Assembly (NCBI GenBank): GCA_934149075.1
Contig: CAKPDR010000019.1
Coordinates: forward strand, 1-25,339
Direction of reading: 5' to 3'
DNA from: an uncultured Clostridia bacterium
GTDB lineage: Bacteria > Bacillota > Clostridia > TANB77 > CAG-508
DNA: 25,339 nt
Within the stretch, counting starts at the first letter, position 1, and each line of letters starts with the position of its first letter. Below the pieces are notes generated by a model. It had not been told where the DNA came from, searched no databases, and worked only from the letters and a program-made list of their open reading frames with translations. The position numbers and the translations under genes are program-made. Shown here in pieces: positions 14,646 to 21,635 of the stretch.

Positions 14646-17492
14646 TGGGCAATTTTGTACCGGGTACATTTTTTCCATCAAAAACTTACCAGTATAGCTT
14701 CTTTCATTTTTACAAATTTGTTCAGGTGTACCAACAGCAACAATTTCTCCTCCTGCATCTCCACCTTCTGGACCTAAATCAATAATATGGTCACAAGTTT
14801 TTATCAAATCAAGATTATGTTCAATAACAATAATTGTATTACCTGTATCAACAAGTCTTTGTAAAATATCAACTAATCTATGAACATCAGCAATATGAAG
14901 TCCTGTTGTTGGTTCATCTAAAATATATAAAGTTTTTCCAGTTGCTCTTTTAGATAATTCAGTTGCAAGTTTTACACGTTGTGCTTCTCCTCCTGATAAT
15001 GTAGTTGATGGTTGACCTAATTTTATATATCCTAATCCTACATCATATAATGTTTGAATTTTTTGTTTTATTTTTGGTATATTCTCAAAAAATTCTAAAG
15101 CTTCTTCAACAGTCATATCTAGTACATCTGCAATATTTTTTCCTTTATATTTTACTTCTAATGTTTCTCTATTATATCTCTTACCTTTGCACACTTCGCA
15201 AGGAACATATACATCAGGTAAAAAGTGCATTTCTATTTTGTGAACTCCATCTCCATTACAACTTTCGCATCTTCCTCCTGAAACATTAAAACTAAATCTT
15301 CCTTTTTCATATCCACGAATTTTAGCCTCATTTGTTCCAGCAAAAATATCTCTGATTAAATCAAATGCTCCTGTATATGTTGCTGGATTTGAACGAGGTG
15401 ATCGTCCTATTGGAGATTGATCAATATTTATTATTTTGTCTATATTTTCTAAGCCTTTTATTTTTTTGCATTTTCCTGGTTTTTCACTTGCTCCATTCAA
15501 TTGTTGTGCAAGATTTTTATATAATACTTCATTTATCAAAGTACTTTTTCCTGAACCAGATACACCTGTAACACAGTTAAATACTCCAAGTGGAAATTTA
15601 ACACTTATATTTTTTAAATTATTTTCAGTTGCCCCTACTACTTCTATACATTTTTTATTTCCTTTTCTTCTAGTAGATGGTACATGAATTTGTTTTCTTC
15701 CACTTAAATAATCTCCTGTGATTGAATTAGGAATATTCTTTATTTCTTCTGCACTTCCTTGAGCCATTACTTGTCCACCATGAACACCTGCCCCTGGACC
15801 AATATCTATTATTTGATCTGCAGCATACATTGTGTCTTCATCATGTTCTACTACTAAAAGTGTATTTCCTAAATCTCTTAATTTTTTTAGAGTTGCAATC
15901 AGTTTATCATTATCTCTTTGATGTAATCCAATACTTGGCTCATCTAATATATATAACACTCCTGTCAATCCTGAACCAATTTGTGTTGCAAGTCTAATAC
16001 GTTGAGCCTCTCCTCCTGATAATGTTCCTGCACTTCTAGAAAGTGTTAAATATTCTAGTCCTACATCTATTAAAAATTGCAACCTAGAATCTATTTCTTT
16101 TAAAATCATATCTGCAATAATCTTTTGAGATGCTGTTAATTCAACATTTCTAAGAAATTCTTGTAATTGTCTTATTGACATATCTGTAACTTCATTTATG
16201 TTTTTTCCACCGATTTTGATACATAAGATTTCCTTTTTTAGTCTTGCGCCATGACATTCATCACATGGAAGTTCACTCATGTATAATTCGTAAAAATCTC
16301 TCATTCCCTGTGATTTAGTTTCATTATGACGTCTTTCAAGTGTTGGTAAAACCCCTTCAAATGGTGTTGTGAATTTTCTTACACCAGCATAAGATGAAAA
16401 TTCAAAATCTATTTCTTCATCTCCTGTACCATATAGGATTTTTTCTAAAAACTTTCTTGGTAAATCCTTGATTTTTTTATTTTTTATATCAATGCCATAA
16501 TGTCTCCCTATGCTTTCAAAATACATTCTGGCCATTGTATCACCTTTTTTCATAGTGCTTGATCCAAATGCTTTAACACCATCATATAATGTTTTATCTT
16601 TATCTGGTATTATCAAATCTTCATCCATTTTCATTAAGTATCCAATTCCTGAACATTTTGGACAAGCTCCATATGGATTGTTAAATGAAAACATTCTTGG
16701 AGATAATTCTGGAAAACTAAATCCACAATCTGGGCATGCATAATTACAGCTGTATAAAATTGTTTTGTCTTCTATTACATCTATTAGAACTAAATTATCT
16801 GCATGTTTTAGTGCTACTTCAATTGATTCTGTAAGTCTTCCTAAAATCTCTTCTTTTATAACTAATCTATCTACAACTATTTCGATTTCATGTTTTTTAT
16901 TTTTGTCTAACTTGATTTCTTCTAAATCTGCCAAATCATAAATTTCTCCATCAACTCTTACTCTTGCAAATCCTTCTTTTTGTAAATCTTCAAATAGTTT
17001 AGTGTATTCCCCTTTTCTACTACGTACAACTGGAGCTAAAACTTGTATTCTTGTTCCTTGTTCTAGTTTCATAACATTATCAACAACCTGGTCTATTGAT
17101 TGTTTTTCAATTTTCTTTCCACAAATAGGACAATACGGTGTTCCAACCCTTGCATATAATAAACGTATATAATCATATATTTCAGTAACTGTTCCAACTG
17201 TTGAACGAGGGTTTCTAGAAGTTGTTTTTTGATCTATTGATATAGCAGGCGAAAGTCCTTCTATTGATTCTACATCAGGTTTTTCCATTAATCCCAGAAA
17301 TTGACGTGCATATGATGATAGACTTTCTACATATCTTCTCTGTCCCTCTGCATATAATGTGTCAAACGCAAGTGAAGATTTTCCTGAACCTGAAAGTCCT
17401 GTTATTACAACTAATTTATCTCTTGGTATTTCTAAATTTATGTTTTTTAAATTATGCTCTTTTGCTCCCTTTATTATTATTTTGTCATTCAT
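14643..17492 (-). CDS. uvrA: Excinuclease ABC subunit A
   Basis: UvrA is the damage-recognition ATPase of nucleotide excision repair, loading UvrB at lesions. The 949-aa protein has two ABC units. Walker A sequences are GLSGSGKSS (about residue 32) and GVSGSGKST (about 640). There are two LSGGEAQR signatures and two DEP Walker B sites (LDEPSIGLHQRD, LDEPTTGLH). Zinc motifs are CPICGKK, CPDCGF...CPKCSG and CESCNGDG...CEVCKG. ATG at 17492 follows GGGGAG. It has its own promoter and no neighbouring uvrB. No LexA-type box is evident. The natural C-terminus around SYTGKFL is extended by MEKMYPVQNCP, encoded by a palindromic repeat (14646-14677) that also supplies the stop context. Confidence 0.97.
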   Translation of the reverse strand: MNDKIIIKGAKEHNLKNINLEIPRDKLVVITGLSGSGKSSLAFDTLYAEGQRRYVESLSSYARQFLGLMEKPDVESIEGLSPAISIDQKTTSRNPRSTVGTVTEIYDYIRLLYARVGTPYCPICGKKIEKQSIDQVVDNVMKLEQGTRIQVLAPVVRSRKGEYTKLFEDLQKEGFARVRVDGEIYDLADLEEIKLDKNKKHEIEIVVDRLVIKEEILGRLTESIEVALKHADNLVLIDVIEDKTILYSCNYACPDCGFSFPELSPRMFSFNNPYGACPKCSGIGYLMKMDEDLIIPDKDKTLYDGVKAFGSSTMKKGDTMARMYFESIGRHYGIDIKNKKIKDLPRKFLEKILYGTGDEEIDFEFSSYAGVRKFTTPFEGVLPTLERRHNETKSQGMRDFYELYMSELPCDECHGARLKKEILCIKIGGKNINEVTDMSIRQLQEFLRNVELTASQKIIADMILKEIDSRLQFLIDVGLEYLTLSRSAGTLSGGEAQRIRLATQIGSGLTGVLYILDEPSIGLHQRDNDKLIATLKKLRDLGNTLLVVEHDEDTMYAADQIIDIGPGAGVHGGQVMAQGSAEEIKNIPNSITGDYLSGRKQIHVPSTRRKGNKKCIEVVGATENNLKNISVKFPLGVFNCVTGVSGSGKSTLINEVLYKNLAQQLNGASEKPGKCKKIKGLENIDKIINIDQSPIGRSPRSNPATYTGAFDLIRDIFAGTNEAKIRGYEKGRFSFNVSGGRCESCNGDGVHKIEMHFLPDVYVPCEVCKGKRYNRETLEVKYKGKNIADVLDMTVEEALEFFENIPKIKQKIQTLYDVGLGYIKLGQPSTTLSGGEAQRVKLATELSKRATGKTLYILDEPTTGLHIADVHRLVDILQRLVDTGNTIIVIEHNLDLIKTCDHIIDLGPEGGDAGGEIVAVGTPEQICKNERSYTGKFLMEKMYPVQNCP
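14646..14677. repeat. Palindromic element copy 3, inside the uvrA 3' end
   Basis: Same core (TTTTGTACCGGGTACAT) as copies 1 and 2, with the outer arm partly decayed (GGGC against TCC). It overlaps the last ten codons of uvrA, in a different reading frame from the accA copy. It also lies directly beside the bidirectional terminator. Confidence 0.85.
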
Positions 17493-17516
17493 TCTTAATC
17501 TCCCCTATCCATTGGT

Positions 17517-17545
17517 ATTATACTACATTTTATAAAGTTTATCAA
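17517..17545 (-). promoter_or_regulatory. Promoter of uvrA
   Basis: TTGATA (17540-17545), 17 bp, TATAAT (17517-17522) on the minus strand. CCATTG just upstream of the -35 and CCAATGG just downstream of the -10 form a loose inverted pair of unknown meaning. Confidence 0.8.
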
Positions 17546-17572
17546 TGGTAAAATGACATCAAAAAAAAAGAT

Positions 17573-17644
17573 ACATAAAAAGGTAACCGGTATATAATTA
17601 TCATTTTTAAAAATGTAATTTTGTACCTGTCACCTTTTGTAACT
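17573..17644. repeat. Long imperfect palindrome after the SUMF1-fold gene
   Basis: About 70 bp folding on itself with its centre near 17608 (CATTTTT/AAAAATG). The left half carries AAAAAGGTAACCGGTATATAATTA and the right half pairs with it through AATTTTGTACCTGTCACCTTTT, with a few mismatches and one or two gaps. It shares AATTTTGTACC with the five GTACC-core palindromes. It again sits just past the stop of a minus-strand gene, so it may be a longer relative. Confidence 0.6.
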
Positions 17645-17660
17645 GTCCTTTATTCAATTT

Positions 17661-19334
17661 TTAATATATTGTCACTCTAAATCCAACACTGTAATATGAG
17701 AATGTTGTATTTCCGTTGTTTCTATAATTAGCCTTGCTTTCTGCTAATGTACTGTCATAAGAACCTCCTCTAATTGTACAAGGAGTACTTGCTTTAGAAG
17801 AATATTCTAATGTCCATTCCCATACATTTCCTGCTAAATCAAATATATTTTGTTTTGCAAAACTATTACTTGCTTTAGTTGTTAGTAATATATCTTCTGT
17901 TGATGTTTTGTCTAATGGACTTGGCAACCAAGTTGTTCCATTATTCATTGAATATTGAGCATTTTCATTTGTTATATTATACTTACTAGAACTATAATTT
18001 CCCCATGATGTACTATTTGTAATTAATTGTGATTGTATTGTTCCTATTGCTGTTCCCTGTGTCACAGCCTTTGCTTCTATATATTTTTGTACTAAATCCC
18101 ATTGTATACCAAACATTAAGCTACCTGAATGTCCATTTACACTTGCTTTACTTGCCAATGTTTGAGCTTCGCTACATGTTACCCAGTTTAATGGATATTT
18201 ATTGGCTTGTGATTTTGGAGTTAATCCAGATATTGATGCATGATTTGTTCTCTTATTATCTATTCCAGCCTCATATCTAGCTATATAGAATCCTCCATTT
18301 TGATAAACACTCTTTAACATCTTTTTCTTCAATGTATTATATTCAGAATTTGTCAAACCTGTTGTATCGTCTGAATTGTAAGTATCACTTGACGTGATTT
18401 CATTTCTATATGTTGATACATATGACTGCAAATCTTTCTCAATTTTCACATACTCATCATCAGTAAATTCTGTTATACTTATACCTGCTTTTGGATATAC
18501 ACTCGCAAGTTTTGGAACTTCTATCCATACATATTCATTTCCTGCTGAATCTTTTATTACTAGTCCAGTATCTAAATCAGTTCCTTCGACTTGTGTAAAG
18601 TCAGAACTTGGTAAATATGGTCTGGTTCCTGGTCCTGTAGGTAAGTTACCAACACCGCCTTGTATCTCACTGTCTGCCTGATAAGAATCAATACTTAAGG
18701 TTATACTCATTGCAGATGTCGCGGTAGGATTATCTGCAAAATATTTTCCAACTTTATATCCCCACTCAGAGTCTAGTTCATCATTATCACCATTCCACTT
18801 AACTTTTAAAGTTAAGTATCCCTTATCTTTTGCTACAACTTGTAATGAATGTTCAAGTTCTACTGTAAATGGAAATCTTGTAGCATCATCTATTATCTTC
18901 CCTTTTGCGACTAACACTCCTGTTTCTGGGTCAGTTTCAAGCGTAGAATTGGGTATATTTATATAATTTTCAGTAGTATTCTGATTTCCCTCACTTACCA
19001 ATTCATAATCTACCCCTGCAATAGATATTGATTGTATATGGTAATCAATATCAACTAATGCTTCACCATTATTTTTTATATCAACTTTTATTGTTTGTTC
19101 CGGCATCTGGGGATATAGTGTAGGGATTGTTATACCTATAGGATTTTCTTTTTTTTCATCTCCAATATAATATTCCATATCCCACGCTGCAACATGTATA
19201 TTCAGGTTTCCATTTAATACTTTTGAATATGTAAGCCATGCAAAAGTCGTCATTATAAGAGAAAAGATAAATAGTATGTATTTTTTTAGTTTGTTTTTCT
19301 TGTTAGATTTTCTATGCTTACGCAGAATATTCAT
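17661..19334 (-). CDS. Membrane-anchored surface protein with SUMF1 (formylglycine-enzyme-like) domain
   Basis: A 557-aa predicted exported protein. The basic N-terminus is followed by one hydrophobic helix (about residues 18-40, ending in TFAWLTYSKVLNG), which acts as signal or anchor. A region rich in beta-strand and Asp/Asn follows (about 45-230), resembling domains that come after similar N-termini in Firmicutes surface proteins. The C-terminal third has the SUMF1/FGE fold: EYVWIEVPK, GGFYIARYEAG, NIFDLAGNVWEWT, IRGGSY and GFRVTIY. The cysteine pair of true formylglycine-generating enzymes, which follows GGSY, is absent here (GGSYDSTLAES). It is therefore more likely a binding or structural domain than a sulfatase activator. 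The start has GGGAG rather far upstream (about 13 bases). It is a single-gene unit with its own promoter. Confidence 0.8.
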   Translation of the reverse strand: MNILRKHRKSNKKNKLKKYILFIFSLIMTTFAWLTYSKVLNGNLNIHVAAWDMEYYIGDEKKENPIGITIPTLYPQMPEQTIKVDIKNNGEALVDIDYHIQSISIAGVDYELVSEGNQNTTENYINIPNSTLETDPETGVLVAKGKIIDDATRFPFTVELEHSLQVVAKDKGYLTLKVKWNGDNDELDSEWGYKVGKYFADNPTATSAMSITLSIDSYQADSEIQGGVGNLPTGPGTRPYLPSSDFTQVEGTDLDTGLVIKDSAGNEYVWIEVPKLASVYPKAGISITEFTDDEYVKIEKDLQSYVSTYRNEITSSDTYNSDDTTGLTNSEYNTLKKKMLKSVYQNGGFYIARYEAGIDNKRTNHASISGLTPKSQANKYPLNWVTCSEAQTLASKASVNGHSGSLMFGIQWDLVQKYIEAKAVTQGTAIGTIQSQLITNSTSWGNYSSSKYNITNENAQYSMNNGTTWLPSPLDKTSTEDILLTTKASNSFAKQNIFDLAGNVWEWTLEYSSKASTPCTIRGGSYDSTLAESKANYRNNGNTTFSYYSVGFRVTIY

Positions 19335-19401
19335 CTTTTATTTATTTCTCCCTTCATTTGTTATTTTATAATTTTATCTTTTGTTGTAAATATGCAATTA
19401 T

Positions 19402-19430
19402 ATTTTACACTATTATTTTTTTTTTAGCAA
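19402..19430 (-). promoter_or_regulatory. Probable promoter of the SUMF1-fold gene
   Basis: TTGCTA (19425-19430), a 17-bp A-rich spacer and TAAAAT (19402-19407) on the minus strand, about 70 bp upstream of the start. Confidence 0.5.
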
Positions 19431-19471
19431 TATTATATATTTAAAAATTTTTATTTTCTTTAGCAAAGCAT

Positions 19472-19500
19472 TTGCATTATGTTAATTTTTGTAGTATAAT
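19472..19500 (+). promoter_or_regulatory. Promoter of the orphan 84-aa gene
   Basis: TTGCAT (19472-19477), 17 bp, TATAAT (19495-19500), followed by AAGGAGG before the ATG at 19534. Confidence 0.75.
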
Positions 19501-19533
19501 AAATTTATCAAATAATTTTAAGGAGGATTTTTT

Positions 19534-19788
19534 ATGTATTCTGTTACAAATTTCAAAAAAACTATCACAGTAAATCGGGTAAAGGACTCTTTTGTCATTA
19601 CCAACTTGGCTTCAGGTCAAAAAGTAGTAGTATCATCTTCTGAATTTCGGGGTAACTTTTTTAAATATGAAAGTGAATTTTATAAGAAATTAAAAAGTTA
19701 CTTTATAAACGTAGAGTACATGATTTTTTCACACGAAGCATCCAATTTTATTACAGATTTGTTATACTTTAACAGAATCGACAATTAA
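19534..19788 (+). CDS. Small orphan protein of unknown function
   Basis: An 84-aa soluble protein I do not recognise. It starts MYSVTNFKKTITVNRV, is predicted mostly beta in the first half (DSFVITNLASGQKVVVSS), and is richer in Phe/Tyr in the second. No signal peptide or membrane helix. Expression looks real: good promoter, AAGGAGG site at correct spacing, and a strong terminator. It has two CGG codons (15 and 39) read in the normal frame, unusual against the CGG-free conserved genes. This may point to a different origin or relaxed codon use. It is divergent from the SUMF1-fold gene and convergent with bofA. Confidence 0.65.
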   Translation: MYSVTNFKKTITVNRVKDSFVITNLASGQKVVVSSSEFRGNFFKYESEFYKKLKSYFINVEYMIFSHEASNFITDLLYFNRIDN

Positions 19789-19794
19789 GCCTCA

Positions 19795-19837
19795 AAAACA
19801 AGAGCTACAGCATATCATTTGTTAGCTCTTGTTTTAT
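19795..19837. terminator. Terminator between the orphan gene and bofA
   Basis: 13-bp perfect arms (19795-19807 and 19823-19835) around a 15-nt loop, with T-rich sequence after the stem on both strands. It can stop transcription from the 84-aa gene and from bofA. Confidence 0.8.
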
Positions 19838-19853
19838 ATTTAGTAGCAATCTT

Positions 19854-19880
19854 GGAAAATTTTGTACCCGGTACATTTTT
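19854..19880. repeat. Palindromic element copy 4, at the bofA stop
   Basis: It carries the core TTTTGTACCCGGTACATTTTT with the central base inverted relative to copies 1-3, and has decayed outer arms. It directly abuts the repaired bofA stop at 19879-19881. In the unrepaired frame it would be translated as part of a longer tail. Confidence 0.8.
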
Positions 19881-20140
19881 ACTTTAAAATAATCTTTGCA
19901 ATAATCAGAATTATAGCCCCAGGCACACCAAGAATGCCGAACTAAAACAGAAGTATATATATTAAGTCCAATATGAAATCCCCATACACCTCCAATTAAA
20001 TTTATAATCCCAATAATTCCTCCACCCAAAATAGAATTAAAAACTATCTTCAGAATTTTTTTTATTGGCATTATAAAAATTTTTCCAATAACAAATAACA
20101 TACATACGCAAGATATAACTATAAGAATATTTATATTCAT
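19879..20140 (-). CDS. bofA: Pro-sigma-K processing inhibitor BofA, with +1 frameshift
   Basis: BofA is a small forespore/mother-cell membrane protein that holds the SpoIVFB protease inactive until late sporulation. Residues 1-67 match the family: two hydrophobic stretches, then ILGGGIIGIINLIGGVWG and GLNIYTSVLV. The continuing frame then turns into unrelated sequence (RHSWCAWGYN...) that runs through a repeat and a terminator. Skipping one base at 19939, the C of a CGG codon, gives GILGVPGAIILIIAKIILK and a stop at 19879. That is the conserved BofA end (compare GILGIPG in B. subtilis) and totals 86 aa, against 87 in B. subtilis. GGGGTG precedes the ATG. It follows yaaL as in B. subtilis. It is either a broken gene, a sequence error or a recoded gene. 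The same kind of site occurs in two other genes here. Confidence 0.85.
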
Positions 20141-20157
20141 TGTATCACCCCAAACAT

Positions 20158-20189
20158 AAAAATAGTAGTAATATATTACTACTATTTTT
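20158..20189. terminator. Perfect 32-bp palindrome between yaaL and bofA
   Basis: 16-bp arms pair perfectly (AAAAATAGTAGTAATA and its complement), ending in five Ts on both strands. The low GC content makes termination weak. It could attenuate read-through from yaaL into bofA. Confidence 0.6.
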
Positions 20190-20215
20190 ATGTTGTAATT
20201 TGGACAAATATTCTA

Positions 20216-20503
20216 TTATCCTACTTTATTATTTTCCATAAATAATCTATATTTTAATTCATCAATTCTACTTAACTCCATGCCTTGTCTTTTAGCTATT
20301 TTTATTAAGTAATCTAGTTTAGATTGATTTGCCTTTATTTGATACGTATAATAATCTATCATATCATCTTCAGCATACTCAAAATTACATCTTGCATTTT
20401 TAAGCATTTCTTTTGTTTCAATAATTGTTTTCATAAGTTCAACTTCTTTTTCTTTATCTGTTTTTCCTTTTACCATTTTTTCTATCAAGTATTCTTCTTG
20501 CAT
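20216..20503 (-). CDS. yaaL: DUF2508 family protein (YaaL-like)
   Basis: A 95-aa helical protein matching the DUF2508/YaaL family. It has ELMKTIIETKEMLKNARCNFEYAEDDMIDYYTYQIKANQ, then a Leu/Lys-rich helix with LIKIAKRQGM. The function is unknown. In Bacillus and Clostridia it lies between recR and bofA, and here the bofA neighbour is kept (start 75 bp downstream). recR is not upstream, where an exchanger-type transporter gene sits instead. GGAGGAG precedes the ATG at 20503. There is no signal or membrane segment. Confidence 0.75.
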   Translation of the reverse strand: MQEEYLIEKMVKGKTDKEKEVELMKTIIETKEMLKNARCNFEYAEDDMIDYYTYQIKANQSKLDYLIKIAKRQGMELSRIDELKYRLFMENNKVG

Positions 20504-20587
20504 AATAAATTATCTCCTCCAATAATTTTATATTTTGATAATATTATATGCATATCCTTTCCTTTTATCCTTTTTATAAAATAAATT

Positions 20588-20620
20588 TGGGACAAAATGT
20601 ACCCGGTACATTTTGTCCCA
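20588..20620. repeat. Palindromic element copy 5, perfect 33 bp, after the transporter gene
   Basis: 16-bp arms TGGGACAAAATGTACC and GGTACATTTTGTCCCA match without error around a central C. It ends 1 bp before the transporter stop codon as read on the plus strand, so it is the immediate 3' UTR. It is the least decayed copy and the best candidate for a recent insertion. Confidence 0.9.
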
Positions 20621-20621
20621 T

Positions 20622-21470
20622 TCAACTAAATAAAGAATAAATTGTAATCCCTACAGATTGGATTATAAATAAATTCATAACATTAGACATTAACAAATTA
20701 TTAGTTGCTTCAATAACTCCAAGCATATTATTTTGTGAATTCTTATGGTGTTTTTGAGCTTCAAAAAATGTTATTAATTCAGGGATGCTTGTTACAAATC
20801 CTAAAACAATTCCAACTATAAATTCTGGTACATTAAACCTACTACAAAGTGTTTCAAGTGTATCTCCCAATAAGTCTCCAACTACAAATAAAAGTAATCC
20901 AGTTATTATTAATACACATATATTTTTAGCAACTTTCTTTTTGTTTCCTCTTTCCCATATATTTTCTTTTGCTTCTTGTTCTTCAATCTCTTTGTCTTCA
21001 TCATGCAAATATAGCTTATGAACATTACTATTTATTTTTTTAAAACCAATATATAACAATATTAACACAGGCACCATAGCAAATTGAAGTTCACTTTTAA
21101 CAAATATAAAACAGATTGGTAATATTATTGTTATAATTACAAGTATTATATCAATTTTAATTGCTTTGTTCTTCAATGCTTTTTGATTTTTATTCAGCAT
21201 TATTGCAGCATCATATTGAATAAAATTAATTACATTTGAACTTAATACATTGTAAATGCTTGCTCCTAGTAATCCATTAAAACTTGATGCACTTATTGTA
21301 AGTAGTTCAGGTACAGATGTTGCAATTCCAGCAATATCTCCTACTGTTTTAGGCTTTAAATTCAAATTCTCTGCCAAATTTCTAAGTGTTTTTACTAATA
21401 TATTTTTCGAAATTATTACTATGAGCCCTGAAAAAAATATAAACTGTATTATTTCCCATAATAGTTCCAT
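20622..21470 (-). CDS. Sodium/calcium-exchanger family (CaCA-type) transporter
   Basis: A polytopic membrane protein of 282 aa with about ten hydrophobic segments. It has the two inverted alpha repeats of the CaCA superfamily: GDIAGIATSVPELLTISASS in the first half and GIVLGFVTSIPELITFFEA in the second. Each carries the ion-binding Pro-Glu, followed by SNVINF and SNVMNL. A charged cytosolic loop (HDEDKEIEEQEAKENIWERG) separates the halves. A longer frame starts at 21518, but GGAGG lies 8 bases before ATG 21470, giving MELLWEII, which I prefer. The exchanged ions (Ca, Na, K or H) cannot be read from sequence. It stands alone, divergent from serS. Confidence 0.88.
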   Translation of the reverse strand: MELLWEIIQFIFFSGLIVIISKNILVKTLRNLAENLNLKPKTVGDIAGIATSVPELLTISASSFNGLLGASIYNVLSSNVINFIQYDAAIMLNKNQKALKNKAIKIDIILVIITIILPICFIFVKSELQFAMVPVLILLYIGFKKINSNVHKLYLHDEDKEIEEQEAKENIWERGNKKKVAKNICVLIITGLLLFVVGDLLGDTLETLCSRFNVPEFIVGIVLGFVTSIPELITFFEAQKHHKNSQNNMLGVIEATNNLLMSNVMNLFIIQSVGITIYSLFS

Positions 21471-21535
21471 TTTTTGTTCCTCCATTAACTCTCTTACTAA
21501 CGTAAACATATTATTCACAAATTATTTGATTTTTA

Positions 21536-21564
21536 TTGATATTTCTTAACTTTTATTATATAAT
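21536..21564 (+). promoter_or_regulatory. Promoter of serS
   Basis: TTGATA (21536-21541), 17 bp, TATAAT (21559-21564). Only about 70 bp separate it from the start codon, too short for a T-box leader, so serS is probably not tRNA-regulated. Confidence 0.75.
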
Positions 21565-21635
21565 ATTTTCATTAATGTTCAAATTATTAAGATTTATTAA
21601 GAAAATCTATGCTTTAAGAAAGGAATGTGAATAAA

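Noticed and set aside
17493..17560. LexA (SOS) box upstream of uvrA
   Set aside because: No GAAC...GTTC-type palindrome is found around the promoter.
17661..19334. A diversity-generating retroelement in this window
   Set aside because: The fold is suggestive, but there is no reverse transcriptase and no template repeat here.
21519..21635. T-box riboswitch upstream of serS
   Set aside because: Only about 70 bases lie between promoter and start, with no stem I or T-box sequence.
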